A DNA stretch of 64,000 bases from Arachis hypogaea (GCF_003086295.3 NC_092039.1:97794561-97858560); one strand, 5' to 3'; numbered from the stretch's first letter, positions 21,060 to 34,049 are shown. The notes: generated from the letters alone by a model not told the origin. Numbers and translations are program-made.

Positions 21060-21670
21060 GGTAGTGAAGTCAAATATTACTTTATCTGGTTGAATACCTC
21101 TTGGTGCTCATTCTCCCATTTGAATTTTTCTTCCTGTTTCAATTTCAACAAAGGAGTAAAGTTTTATCTAAAAGGTTTGAAATGAAACATCGACAAAAAT
21201 TGACTTTACCTAAGAAAAAATGTTCTTTCTTATTCTTGGGAGGTGCTGAGTCGAAAATAGCTTTGCACTTGTTAGAGTCGACGGCTACTCCTTTTTTTTG
21301 CACTATGAATCTAGGAAAATTTCCTGAAGATACACCAACAATACATTTTAATGGATTTATTATAAGTCGATGATATCTCATTCGTTTAAAAATAGTTTCT
21401 AAACTATTTATATGAGATTGTTTCGACTCTGACTTTACAACCACATCACTAATATAAATTTTCATAAACTTACCAATGAAATCATGAGAAATAGAGTTCA
21501 TTTCTCTTTGGTATGTTGTCCCTACATTCTTTAATCCAAATGGCATGACTAGCCATTCATAGGTGCCGATAGCTCCTAGGCATCAAAATGCCATTTTTCG
21601 ACACATCTTCTTGGGATATGAATATTTGATTGTATCTTTAGTATCCATCCATAAAGCGTAGAAGTTCGAT
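21060..21670 (-). pseudogene. Reverse transcriptase of element D, catalytic motif damaged
   Basis: The frame 21546-21145 begins MPFGLKNVGTTYQREMN, a standard plant Ty3 RT block, followed by KFMKIYISDVVVKS. The usual YIDD catalytic box reads YISD, so one of the two metal-binding aspartates is lost. NPLKCIVGVSSGNF and the following connection text also match. Upstream RT blocks are broken by stops. Confidence 0.8.
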
Positions 21671-22690
21671 CGCTTTCTGCTGCAGGGTCGATCAACATCT
21701 TTGCAATTGACATGTAATACTCATCCTTTAGTATTGCTTTACTCAAGTCACTTTAATTAATATACACTCTTAATTTTTTTAGTTTTTTTAATTATAGGCA
21801 CACTATTAGAAATTCATTCAACATACCTGATGGTTCGAATAAATTCTGCTTTTAGCAGTCACTCAACCTCTTCTTTGATCCTGACCATAATTTCATGTGC
21901 AAAGCATTTGGGAGCTTGCTTAATGGGTCGAGCATTCTCGATGATGGAAAGCTTATGCTTGACCAAAGATCTATCCAACTCAAGCATCTCTTCATACTAC
22001 GAGGAAAAATAATCTTGATATCTCTTCAACACCTCTATTAGCTCTTCCCTGAAAAGAGGATCTAAATGCTTGCTAACATATGTTATTTGACCTTTTCCAC
22101 CAACATCGACTTCATTGAGTAGATCTTGTACCTCAATTTTTTGTTGTGCAAATCTTCTGAAAATAAGACAGATTTCTTGAATCGTAAGTGGTAGAGATCA
22201 TATATATAATCCATTGCACGTTTTCCTATGCACTCCTTCTTCTCAGACATATAGGCTGAAAGTCGAGTCCACTTGCTCGATATATCCATCAAGTGGATTT
22301 TGTGGCCAAGCTTTCCTTGGCCTTAGGGACCAATTTCACACCATGGGCCCCAACATAGGAATCTTTTATAAGACTCAGGTCAAATGTTCTCATATCAATG
22401 TTTAGTGGTCGAATACTAGCATGATATTCTTTGAAGCATACATTTATCTATTCAATATAGCAGGGGTTTGCATCGCTTCAATCTCTTCTATTCTTCCATC
22501 CTTGTCCCAAAACACCAACTTCTGATGCAGAGTCAAGAAAATTGCCCTTACTCTATGGATCCAATCTCTTCCTAACAGTATATTAAGGATTGCCTTGATA
22601 GGCATCACTATAAATACTGTTGGTCATTCGATACTCCTTACTTTGACCCTAGTGGAATCATTCCAAGGTTGTTGTCAATTAACATTGAAT

Positions 22691-22900
22691 CTAACAACAA
22701 CCAAATTTATTTTGATGAAGTCTTACGACTGTCTTTTGGAATAATGATAGCATACTTTCAGGAAGTAGATTAATTGTAGCTCCCCCATCTACTAGGATGC
22801 GATTGATTAGCAAACCTTTTACCTTGGCTTTGATATGCAATGATCGAAGGTGACCCTTGGTTATTTCGTCTAGCCTTTCAAATAACCTTTCTTTAATCAA
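22691..22900 (-). pseudogene. Protease of element D
   Basis: A 69-residue frame containing INRILVDGGATINLLPESML, a retropepsin active site of the DGGA type found in many plant Ty3 elements. The flanking regions (21830-22690 and 22900-23600) contain further pol and gag text in short broken frames that I cannot follow continuously. Confidence 0.7.
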
Positions 22901-23600
22901 CCCATTTTTGACAAATCTGTACTCGTCTCCTGGGATGATATCATTGCAATCCCTTTTGAGACAATTCTAAGGGCTTTCAGAGTCACCCTAAATGTCAAAA
23001 GGGAGTAGCAACATCATGGCTACATAACCAAAACCAGTTTCACCAAATACGACATATAAGTCATTTTTAAATTCAGAGTCAAAGGTCTCTGTTAATGCTT
23101 CCTCCTCTTCTTTACCTATGGATGGTTGTTTTCTAGTCGATGTTTCCTTTAACACATGCTTTGGTTATTGATCATTGATTGAGGATGCCTTGTCCTTCTT
23201 CTGTTCCTGCTTATTTAGCGACTTACTTTCTTTACTCAATTCCGAGTATTGATCCTCTGTATCAACAAAAGCTTTTTGTGCCTGAGCCACAACTCTTGGA
23301 ATGAAGGGAGCTCTGTCCTAAAAGTTGTGTTGAGATCTAGCTTGACCTCCACTTCTTCTGCTATCCCCTCGTCGAGAAGCACCTCTTTTCTGGCTTCGAG
23401 CCCAATTCCCAAAACATCCTCTTAAAACATTAAAGTTATAATTCCTTGAGTAGTTTGGAGCATTGTTCTATACCTACTTATTATTTGACACATTAGCAGG
23501 TGGTACTCTAGTTCGATTCGATACCCCATGAGGTTTCTGGTCGACAGTGACCATTGTGCACATCTGCTGCTTGATAGGGGTACTTGCAGAGTCTTGACTC

Positions 23601-23870
23601 TTACTTCTCTACTTTAGTTGAGCTTGCCTCAACTCTTCCTGATGCACACTTTCTTAACTCTTTTTGTATCAAAAGCCTTATCACTAAAGCATCGAACGAA
23701 GCACCACATCGAGGATAGATAGCAACATTTCCCTCCTCTTCTCTTTGCCTTGGCAAAAAATCCAACGAATCTTCTCTTACTTTTGGGTAAACAGGCCTTT
23801 CTACTTCAAATATATCCATCTAATCATTTTTCTCTGTGGACTTGATAGAAACCATGTTGATTGAGAAAAC
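23601..23870 (-). pseudogene. gag C-terminal part of element D
   Basis: The frame at 23819-23601 starts MDIFEVERPVYPKVREDSL and includes IYPRCGASFDALVIR. It follows directly on the gag text at 26157 once the solo LTR and one copy of AAAAC are removed. It is out of frame and has no knuckle. Confidence 0.5.
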
Positions 23871-26156
23871 TGATGTGTGGAAAACGATCCAACACAAAAC
23901 TCACCGGCAAGTGTACCGGGTCGCATCAAGTAATAATAACTCACATGAGTGAGGTCGATCCCACAGGGATTGAAGGATTGAGCAATTTTAGTTTAGTGGG
24001 TGATTTAGTCAAGCGAATCAAGTTTTGGTTGAGTGATTTGTGTTTAACAAGAAGTAAATGACAGTAAATGTAAAGGGGGAAGGGAGAAATGCAGTAAAAT
24101 AAAGAACAGAAAAGTAAAATTGCAGAAACTTAAAGAACAAGAAAGTAAATGACTGAAACTTAAAGTGCAAGAAACTTAAATTGCAGTAACTTAAAGGGCA
24201 AGAAAGATAAATGGCTTGAATATAAAAGGGAATTGAGGAATGGGATTGCAAGATCTAAACAAAGAAGAAGTAAACTGCAGCAAATGCTTGAGCAGAAAGT
24301 AAATCAGAAGCAAATAACATTCAAACAGAAAGAAAGTAAAATGCAGTAAAGGTTCACAGAAGAACCAAGAGTGAATTATGATCTCAGGATCCCAAGGGCT
24401 TAGGTAGCAGAGCCTAAAACCCAATTTCCTTCCCAGATCTGAATTATCTAAGCAATTGACAGAAAATTAAAGAAGAAGTAATAGATGAACAGAATTGTAA
24501 TTGAATTATGCAGAAAAACAAAGTGCAAAGAGTTTGAATGAAAATTGGGACAGAATTTCCCCAATTTCACACACCCAAAACTCAGAACAAGAAGAGTAGA
24601 ATTGCCCAAGGGAAATGAGGAAGGAGATCAGTCAATTCTCCCTTGATCCTCTTAGTGCTCGGACAAGCCTCTCAAGAAAGCTCAAAGAAAATGAAATTCA
24701 AAAGCTCCAAAATAAAAGTAAGAATTCAAAGCTCAAAGTAAAGGTTAAAATTCAAAAGAAGGTAAAAAGGTCCTAATTACATCAAACTAGCTTCTATATA
24801 TACACTTTCTATTCTTGGATTTTGGGATTTGGATGGGCTTTTGATTTGGTGAAGAAATGAATTAAAATGGGAATTTAATTTAAATTTTCGGCCCATAAGA
24901 TTCACTCCCAGGAGGCTGCCCTGCCCTTGTGGAGGGCAGGGTAGAAAATTGATGCTTGGTGCTAGCAATTGGTGCGGCCTTGGTGCGTGTGGTGCGGCGT
25001 GGTGCGAGTCTGGCGCGTCCTGGTGCGGCAAGATGCTGCCCTGCCCGCGCCAATGGCAGGGCAGAAAAGTTGGTGCTGCCAAGGTTGGGGCGTGCGTGCG
25101 TTGGTGCTGCCAGAGGAGGAAATTGGTGCGCCAGGAGGAAAATTGGTGCGCCAGGGACGCAAAACGCTGCCCTGCCCGCGCCAAGGGCAGGGCAGGAACG
25201 GTTTGGTGCGCCAGGGACGGGAGTGCGCGCCAGATGCTGCCAGGACGAGAGTTTGGTGCGCCAGATTTCAAAGTTGGTGCGCCAGAGAAGGAAAACATTG
25301 CCCTGCCTGTGCCAAGGGCAGGGCAGGAACGGTTTGGTGCGCCAGGGAATGTTGGTGCGCACGATTGGTGCTGCCAGGGGGCGTTGGTGCGCACGGTTGG
25401 TGCGCCAGAATTTTGTGTGTGGTGCGCCAGTCCAATTGCTGCCCTGCCCGCGCCAAGGGCAGGGCAGGGTCCTTTCCTTCATGGCCCGTGTTCGAAACTG
25501 GGAAGAGGCAAACACGCTACATTTTTCTTGGCTTCTTGGCACGGTAGTTGGTCTTAGAGCTTGGCTTCCTCATGGTTCTTTGTTCGAACCTTGTGGCATG
25601 CATGGGTGACCTTTTTTTCTTGATTTCTTTCCTTGAAGTGCCCGATTCTGCCCTCCACAAGGGCAGGGCAGAGTTTGCTTTCTCTTGGTCCCAAGGCACC
25701 ATTTTGTGCTCTGCCCTTGTAGTGGGCAGGGCGGAGTTGCCTATTCTTGCTTGGTCACCTATGTTGCTCTCCTAGAGGGCATTCTGCCCTTGTGGAGGGC
25801 AATGTTGCTTCCCCCATTAGTTGCGGCACACTTCTCTCCTCTTTGGCCACGCTTTCCTTTTCTTGTGTTACGCTTCTTAGGCCACGCTTTTCATTTTCTT
25901 TTCTTTTCTTCACCTACAATAAACCAAACAACCACTCAAAGTATCATTAAATTCAAGAGGCTTATAAATCAATTAAAATTCAATTAAAATGAGCTCAAAC
26001 CTCATGGATTAACATTAATTTCATGGCGGTTGCTTGATTTAGAGAAGTTATGCATTTTCACTCCAAATCACTTACTTAGGATGCAAGAAAGTGCATAAAT
26101 GCTAACAAAACAAGTGAAATTAGCTTGAAAAATGGGTATATGATGACTTGTCATCA
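23871..26156 (-). repeat. Solo LTR (2286 bp) in gag of element D
   Basis: Bounded by TGATGTGTGG and TTGTCATCA, with exact target duplicates AAAAC at 23866-23870 and 26157-26161. The orientation is minus: the complement opens TGATGACAAGTCATC, and its end shows the U5 module GGGATCGACCTCACTC...CGGTACACTTGCCGG also seen in elements A and C. No internal region is present, so recombination between LTRs has removed it. Bases 24900-25800 hold a GC-rich minisatellite. Confidence 0.9.
24905..25805. repeat. GC-rich palindromic minisatellite inside the solo LTR
   Basis: Hairpin words of the form CTGCCCTGCCC-loop-GGGCAGGGCAG recur with the TGCCCTG start at 24917, 25037, 25168, 25299 and 25440 (steps 120, 131, 131, 141), with degenerate ones to about 25800. 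Between them are many copies of TTGGTGCGCCAG. Long open frames on both strands result from base composition and were not called as genes. Confidence 0.85.
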
Positions 26157-26194
26157 AAAACTATTTCTTCAGTTTCAGCAAAGTTCGATGTGAT

Positions 26195-27376
26195 CTAGAA
26201 AGGATCAGAATCCACTTTCATCTCAAGTTTTTCTATGAACTTTAGTCGACCATCTTCAACTGCCTTCTGCATCAAGTCCCTGAAACGTACACAATTATTA
26301 GTATAGTGACCAAGAGCTTGATGAAATTTACAAAATTTCTTAAATCTAATTTTAGAAATAGAGGGCATTTGTTTTCTTTTAGAAAGTACGAGTTGTTTGT
26401 CTTTTACAAGCATGTCGAATATTTGTTTTGCCTTTGTTAATTCGAACGAATAACTTCTTCCTCGTGACAAAGAAGTTTTATCTTTTGCTGGATTAAGAGA
26501 TTGACACACATAAGATGGTCCAGCTTTTAATTCTGTAGCAAAGACAGACTCGCTATTTGGCTCTTCATCACTCATTCAATCAACATAATTCACTTTCTTA
26601 TTAAGGAAATTTTTTCTTTTACTCGACTCATGTTCTTCTTTTTCTTTATTCAAATTTTCAATTTGTTGAACCTTATTGGCTAACTGAGCCAAGTCTAAGA
26701 ATTGTTTGTTTACTAATTTCTTTCGAATAGTGAAGTCAAGACCATTGATGTCCATCTTGACTATTTTTAGTTCAGGAATAGGAGTGAAACATTTGTTTCT
26801 CATATTCTTGAATCATATTAAATAGTCATCGATTGAGTCAGATTTCTCCCTTTTCACTGTAAATAAATCAAACAAAGTTATTTTCATTTCACCTCTAAAG
26901 AACTGATCATGAAAACTTCTTTCTAACTGAACCCAACTATGGATTGAGTTAGGTAGCGAATTTGAAAATTATGTGACTACATTCTTTGTCAGAGAAGAGG
27001 AAAAAGATCTCATTTTCAAGTATTCATTACCAGCTAATTCACCAATCTTGACTTATAACGAGGTCTGTGCTCGACAGACAAAATAAGAATGATTTGTCAC
27101 TCCTATATTAAATTCTGCCCTATTTAAGATTTGTTCGACAGCTTGTGTTATATTTTGACCATAAGCTTGAGCAGCATTATTTGCTCTAGTCTCATTTAAA
27201 ATCCTATTTGGATCATCTCCTCTATTTAGAATTACTTGATGATTGTTTATATGCATTCCACCTATCGGTGGGACAAATATTCGATTGATTACTCCTACAA
27301 TATCATCGACCCGTCGAGTTATTTGCTCTATTCTTGCATTATTATTTTCCATTATTGGATTTAAAACTGTAGCCAT
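26195..27376 (-). pseudogene. gag N-terminal and central part of element D
   Basis: Pieces at 27376-27053 (MATVLNPIMENNNARIEQI), 26803-26576 and 26575-26195. The gag core is recognisable between them (HSWVQLERSFHDQFFRGE in a broken stretch near 26910). The last piece has KFCKFHQALGHYTNNCVRF, a Cys-x2-His...Cys knuckle typical of this group of plant Ty3 elements. It is frameshifted and has stops, so not functional. Confidence 0.75.
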
Positions 27377-27388
27377 CTGCTATGTAAG

Positions 27389-30300
27389 TGTAAGAACCGC
27401 AATTAATTAGTCGCTTAATTAATTAATTTAATTGCCTAAAATAGGTTCCATAAATTTAGAATATTAATTAGAAAATTTAAATATAATATTTGGACTCAAT
27501 AGATTTTTCTGAGTTGGAAAATATAATTTTCTGCGAAAAATTACGTAAAAATACGTACCGGTAAATTAGCTGGTAGTACCGGCGTAAGTCTGTCCGGTAC
27601 TGTGCGAGAATGATAAAAACAATATAAAAACCTAGGATTATAATTAAAGTTGAAAACTGGGCACTAATTCTAAAAGGTTTGGCCCAAAATTGGGCCAAAC
27701 AGGCCAAAAAGCGCTAATGGGTTGGATCGAACCCAAATTGGGCCCAAGCCCAACATATATAAATGTGTAAATGAACCCAAATAAGCTTATAACACACTTG
27801 AAACCAAACCCTAGCAGCTGAAAAGAAGAGTGAAGGGAAGAGAGAAAACACCTTTCACAATTGCATTCAATTGATCATATCTTGAGTTATGGTGCTTTGA
27901 TTTGTGAACGGTTTACGGCCACGCGAAGCTCTCATCAAGCCAATTAGTTTTATCTAACCAAAATGGTAATATTTTCAAAAATTTCTCCCTAGATCTCATC
28001 CCTTGGGAATTTCGACTTTAAGGTTTTGGTTTTAAGTAAATTTTTGTGTTTTGGTTGTTTAGGTGCTAACCATTAGTGAGAAATTGTTGGGTTTCATCTC
28101 TAATTTCTGTGGATAAGGTAAAGTTTCTCAAAAAATCATTGTAGTTTGGTATATTGTAAATATTAGGTATTGATTTTGATGAAATATATGATGTTAATTT
28201 GAGCATTGGTGTTGGTTGGAATTGTCTTAGTCATTTGGAAGCATTTCAATTTGAATTGGTGGCTTGGTTGTGATTGAAAGCTTGTTTGAACTCAAATTTG
28301 GTGTATTGTGCGTATTAAAAATCGGCCAAGGTACGGTTTCGGTTTTCTCTATGTAATATGTAATATTTATGGACACTTAGGCTAGTAGACCTTAGGATAG
28401 GATTGAATTAGTTGTTGATAATTATAATGTATGATGATTTTGATGATTGTGATAATTTCGGTGAGTGATGATGTTGATTTATGATGTGGAGTTGGATAAT
28501 GATAATTATGAGGATTGATAATGAATTATGAGGCTTGTTGATATTGATAAATATTGAGGATGGTGAAATGATGTTTTGTGATGTTAATTACTGAAATTTA
28601 AGTTTTATAAGCGGAATTTGGTGTATGGAATGGGTGATATTATATGTTGCTAAGTTTTGGAATGATGAGAAGGTATATAAATATAATTTATGTATATTGG
28701 TGCTATTTTGTATGTGGAATAAATGATTTTGAATTGAGAATTTGGTAAATTTGAGGTTTAAAGGTTTTTGGGAAAAATAAATTTTTGACCAACTTTGGCA
28801 GATCATATCTTGTGCCTCGATCTTTGAAAAATTATTGGATTTTGTATCAAATTAAAGATAATTCAAAGAGCTTTAAAATAGTATAGATTTCAGGAAAATC
28901 AAAGTTTTGTAGAAAAAGATATCATTGTTGGAAGTTGGTGTCAAAAATTTGAATTTTGTGATATTGTAGAAAATTGCAAGTTCTGGTTAGTGTATATAGG
29001 CACACACCTGTGCCTACGCACTGAGTAGAATGAGTGTTATGACTCGTGCGTACGTACGAGACGTGTGCCCTTTGAAAGTTGCAAGTTGTGCGTACGCACA
29101 AGTTGGGAAGAGCATTCTGTTGATTGTGTCTGCACGTATTCATGCGTACTCACAAGATATAAAATTTTTCTTTGTGTGGGTACGCACACCTCTATGCATA
29201 TGCACAAGCCCTGCTTTTCAAATTAAAAACTTTATTTTCAATCGTTTTACCTTTCTGGTAAGCCTTCAAACTTTCGTAACGCTTGTTTAAGATCCCTTAG
29301 CTTGTTTTTAGGCTTTAAAACATAGAGAATACAATGAGTGAGTTTAATTAAATATTTTCTAGTGAAAAGTTTAGAAGATGGAGGCTTAGGTTTCTGATAT
29401 TATGAGTGGACTGTTGGAGTGCTATATTGATGATGATTGTGGAAACTTAAGAGCTGATGGTAAACTTATGAAATCAAGGGATTAAGAATGGTTATGACGA
29501 GTCGGAGACTCGAAGAGAAATGGTGAATTATTGAATGTTGAAAGTGATCACTGAATGAGATATGGATATATATTGTATTATACTGATATTGTTGAGATGC
29601 TATGCGCTTGGCAGGTACGGTAGGTTAATCCCGCTTGTCGAGGTCACGATGGCGGCGTAAGGTCGATGGTTAGTTCCGCTTACATTGAGATGTGAGGTCT
29701 TTGGCTGAGTATCCCCCTCGCATCCTTTCGAAATACAAGAGTGTACCAGTCACTATATTCCTAGACCGTGTGCTGAGCACGATATCCCTGGGGGTTCCGA
29801 TTATATTCGTGACCGAAGGGCGACATTCCCATGGGAATGTGTCGGGTTAGAAATTGAACCGACAATGTGAGATCACAGCCAATAGGACAGGAAAGCATCA
29901 TATGCATTTCCAATGTGGTTTCTTGCTTTGTTTACTTGCATACTATGCCTAATTGTATAACATGCTTAATTGCTTCTTGATTTACTTGCTATATATAATA
30001 ATTACTTGTGCTTTACTTGTATGAATTACTTGTGTTTTCTACTAGGATTGAGGAGGTTCGGTAGGCAATGGTAATGGGATCACATGGCGGTTAGGCTGGC
30101 AAAGGCTGTGGGACAGCGGTAAAAATGTTAGATTAGAAATCCTCTAAGTTTGATGACCTATTTAAGGATTTATTTATCTATTTTATAAGCTTGAATATCT
30201 TGGTTGATGTGAAGTTCTAGAATTGCCTCTAGCATCCTGGAATCTTATATCTTACATTACTAGGCACTGTTACCATATTGAGAACCTACGGTTCTCATAC

Positions 30301-30705
30301 CATTTTCTGTTGTTATTTTTCAGATACAGGTCGTGACCCACTTCGGTGAGTTGCGTGATGGTGACAGAGCAGAGGATCTTTATCATCCTTTGAATTTATT
30401 TTGAATATTTTGTTTTAATACTCTCACTTTTGTATCTGTATTTGCCTTAGAGGCTAACTTTGAGAGAGATATTGTATATGCTATTTTAACTTTTTGAACT
30501 TTGTTATGTCTGTATATAACTAGTTGGCCTAAACTCTGTGGGCTACAGCTAGTATTTTATGACTATTATACTCATATATCTATATGTGCCTTGTTATCTT
30601 GTATCTATATCTTTTGCCTTTAGGCTTGTAGCTTTGTGTGAACGTTTTGCGCTTTGAAACTCTGTTTTGAGCTTATTTTTTATCGGGCATCTAAAATTAC
30701 TATCT

Positions 30706-30752
<47 letters not shown>

Positions 30753-30838
30753 TTATTTAAGCCTTTGAATTGTTGTGACATTTAATTATCATTTGCTTTA
30801 CGGCATGAGGTAAGGCTTAGGGTAATTATGGTGTTACA
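27389..30838 (+). repeat. 5' LTR of element E (3450 bp)
   Basis: Starts TGTAAGAACCGCAATTAATT, ends GGTGTTACA. At 28990-29210 it has several palindromes of type GTGCGTACGCAC. A (TA)n run of ~40 bases lies at about 30709-30747. The LTR holds no significant reading frame. The intact stretch near 28150 shows the empty site of the Pack-MULE found in the 3' LTR. Confidence 0.9.
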
Positions 30839-30843
30839 TTTAG

Positions 30844-30857
30844 TGGTATCAGAGCAG
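30844..30857 (+). promoter_or_regulatory. Primer-binding site of element E (initiator tRNA-Met type)
   Basis: TGGTATCAGAGCAG, five bases after the LTR end. This is the standard primer site of plant chromoviruses and many Copia elements. Confidence 0.9.
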
Positions 30858-31039
30858 TTCATCCTCATGAGCCTGAGGGATGGACCAATTATGCTTCATT
30901 GCATACTCTGTGTCTTTTTCTTTCATTTATTTAGGTTATCTGCTTGATATATGTATAGCATGCTTGTTTATGAGTGCCTTTCTGGGATAATTGAAGCACT
31001 AGGCTTTTGATTGAGACAGATCACCTTAATATCGACTAT

Positions 31040-32160
31040 TTTGTGTAGACAGAAACTCTAGTGGCTACTCACAGAAGAGATCGTACGCATACACGGGGAG
31101 GAACTGAGAATGACCAACCGGCTGACAACCATACCGAGTTCATGGCAGTGATGATCAATTTGGCAAATACTATGCAAGCCAACACTGCTGCGACTATGCA
31201 AGCAGTGGAAAGGATGGGTTAACTAGCTGGAAACAGTAATAGAAACGCAAATGGGAATGGAGAAGAAGACGATAACAATTCGGGAGGTGTTCCGATGACT
31301 TTAGCCTTGTTTCTGAAAGTTCATCCACCTACTCTTAGAGGGTTTACTAACCCTACCAAAATGGACAATTGGTTCCATGCCATGGTGCGTGCCTTGCAAG
31401 CCAGCATGTTCCGAACAACCAATTTGTTGAGTTTGTGGCATATCAATTGTTAGGAGAGGCTCAACACTGATGGCAAGGGGAATGCCAATTACTGCAGCTT
31501 CAGAATGCCGACATTCCTTGGGACGTGTTTCAAACGGCATTTTATAGGAATTATTTCCCGGAGTCAGTGAGAAAAGCTAAAGAGTTAGAGCTTATGTAGC
31601 TGAAGCAAGGCTCATTGTCTGTGGCCCATTACACTAGTCGATTTGAGGAGCTCTGTAAGTTCTCTAGGGTATTTCGGGGTGCCTCAGAGTCCTATGACAG
31701 TTGGAAGTGTATCAATTATCAAGGAGGCTTGAGGGACAACATCATGACGGATGTAGCTCCTTTGGAGATTTAGGTGTTTTCCGAATTGGGGAACAAGGCC
31801 CGAGTGGTTAAAGAGTGCACTAAAAAGGTGGCCTTAGCAAAAGATACTAGAGGTGGAAATAATAACCGTGGGCGTGGCAAGTACTTTCAGCCGAGGGGTC
31901 AGAACTTCAAGAGGCCCACTTTTGATCAGTACCACCAGGCGAGAGGAAGAAATAACCAGAGTAAGACTTCTCTGAATTTAACTTGTGATCGTTGTGGGAG
32001 TTTTCATTCTTACGACTCGTGCAAGCTGGGTATAGATGGTTGCTTCAATTGCGGATTGTCTGGCCACTTAGCGAGGAATTGTACTCGTGAGAGGAACCCG
32101 AATGTGGCTCAGAATCAACACCAAGGACGAATGTTTGCTGTGAACGCCAATGATGCAGCC
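31040..32160 (+). pseudogene. gag of element E
   Basis: Begins around ATHRRDRTHTRGGTEND and has stops near 31219, 31450 and 31598 plus frame changes. Recognisable gag core: FLKVHPPTLRGFTNPTKMDNW and then, in another frame, DVFQTAFYRNYFPESVR and LSVAHYTSRFEELCKFS. The frame opening at 31774 includes two knuckle-like stretches, the second a canonical CFNCGLSGHLARNC. Gag would package the RNA. This copy is dead. Confidence 0.8.
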
Positions 32161-32448
32161 AAGGGGGACCCTTTGATGAGAGGTAAATGTTTATTTGGTG
32201 ATAAAATATTGGTTGCATTGTATGATATTGGGGCTTCACATTCTTTCATTGCATTTGATAAGGTTGAGGAACTAGGGTTAAAAATGTCAGAATTAGCTTT
32301 CGATTTGCATGTGCATACCCCAGATCAGATGGTCATGACTAAATCAGGTTGTAGGAAAGTATCTTTCAAGATTGAGGATAAAGAATTTGTTCATGATTTA
32401 ATCTATTGGCCAATGGTTGGGTTGGAGATGATTTTGGGGTTTGATTAG
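32161..32448 (+). pseudogene. Protease of element E
   Basis: In frame after the CCHC knuckle: ILVALYDIGASHSFIAFDKV, where plant chromoviruses normally have D-[ST]-G-A-[ST]-HSFI. The Thr or Ser after the catalytic Asp is replaced by Ile, which should impair the enzyme. It continues to GLEMILGFD and a stop at 32446-32448 where the family reads on (usually GMDWL). Confidence 0.8.
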
Positions 32449-32576
32449 TTGTCAAAGAACCGGGTATTGTTGGATTATTTTGAGTGATCAATTCAGTTTA
32501 TTCCAAAAGGAGGAGGAGTAGTGGCAGCTAAGGGTTATTATCTGAACTCTGTGTTGGTAAATTGTAGTAGGGAAGA

Positions 32577-33320
32577 GTGTTAGGGTTATATACTTTTGGC
32601 TGCGATGCGTTAGGTGATGAACGGGAGCTGGATCAAATTCCAGTAGTTAGAGACTTTTTTGAAGTATTTTCTGAAGATATTCCCGAATTTCCGCCTCAAA
32701 GGAAAATTGAATTTGCTATTAACTTGGTGTTGGGAGGCGGATCAGTGTTGATTGTGCCATACCGAACGGCTCCGATAGAGCTAGCAGAACTAAAGACTCA
32801 GTTGGAAGAGCTTCTAAACAAGAGGTTCATTCGACCTAGTATGTCTCCGTCAGGAGTGCTAGTTTTATTGGTAAAGAAGAAAGATGGGGGAATGCAATTT
32901 TGCATGGATTACCGGCAGTTGAACAAAGTGACTGTAAAGAATAAGTGTCTGTTGCCGAGGATAGAAGACTTATTGGATCAGTTGCGAGGAGTTGGAGTGT
33001 TTTCAAAAATTGATTTAAGATTTGGTTACCATCAGATAAGGGTGAAGGAGGATGATATTCTAAAAACTACGTTTAGGACGCGCTATGGACACTACGAGTT
33101 TGTGGTGATGTCCTTTGGGTTGACAAATGCACCTGCTGTGTTCATGGATTATATGAACAAAGTATTTTGTCCCTTTTTGGACAAATTTATGGTAGTATTC
33201 ATAGACGACATTTTAGTTTACTCAAAAACAGTGGAAGAAGATGAATAGCACTTGAGAATTTTGTTGCAAATCCTGAAAGAGCGTAAATTGTATGCAAAAT
33301 TATCTAAGTGTGAGTTCTAG
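32577..33320 (+). pseudogene. Reverse transcriptase of element E
   Basis: A frame of 223 residues to a TAG at 33246. Landmarks in order: [83 protein letters not shown] and [14 protein letters not shown]. The catalytic FIDD is kept, so the core was not directly hit, but the frame is bounded by stops on both sides. RT text continues past the stop with the HLRILLQILKE block. Confidence 0.85.
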
Positions 33321-33329
33321 AAGGAAGAG

Positions 33330-34000
33330 GTGAAATTCTTAGGCCACGTAGTGAGTAGGGGCAGAATAGCGGTGGATCCTTCAAAAGTGGAGGCAGTGAT
33401 GGAATGGGAGAGGCCGACGATGGTAACAGAGGTTAGGAGTTTCTTGAGTTTGACCGGATATTATCGAAGATTCATGAAGGGATTTTCACAAATTGCATTA
33501 CCAATGACTAAGTTAACCCGGAAGGAGGTACCGTTTGTGTGGACGACGGAGTGTGAGGAGAGATTTCAAGCTTTGAAGGAGAAATTAACTTCAACGTCTG
33601 TTTTGATTTTGCCGAAACTGTACGAGCCGTTTGAAGTGTACTGTGATGCTTCGTTAAAGGGTTTGGGTTGCGTGTTGATGCAACACCGAAATGTGGTAGC
33701 TTACGCATCGCATTAGCTGGCACCTCATGAGATAAATTACCCAACTCATGACTTGGAATTGGCGGCGATTGTGTTTGTGTTGAAGATTTGGAGGCACTAA
33801 TTGTATGGAGTGAGGTTTAGAGTCTTTTTTATCACAAGAGTCTCAAGTACATCTTTGATCAGAAAGAGCTCAATATGCGTCAGAGAAGATGGATGGAGCT
33901 ACTGAAAGATTATGATTTTGAACTAAGTTATCACCCCAGAGAAGCAAATGTTGTGGTGGATGCATTGAGTCAGAAGTCGTTAACAATCGCTTGGATGAGG
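33330..34000 (+). pseudogene. RT connection and RNase H of element E
   Basis: The frame 33330-33716 has [40 protein letters not shown] and [18 protein letters not shown], whose first aspartate belongs to the RNase H site. A TAG at 33714 interrupts before APHEINYPTHDLELAA. A further stop lies near 33799. In 33875-34249 the RNase H end reads [18 protein letters not shown] and [10 protein letters not shown]. Confidence 0.8.
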
Positions 34001-34049
34001 ATAAAAGAGGAGAAGTTAGTGGACAAGTTTACAGACCTCAAGTTGGATA

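Noticed and set aside
24777..25609. Overlapping open frames of 190-220 residues on both strands in the GC-rich part of the solo LTR
   Set aside because: They are open in several frames at once because the minisatellite is GC-rich and lacks stops. The translations are simple repeats with no domain.
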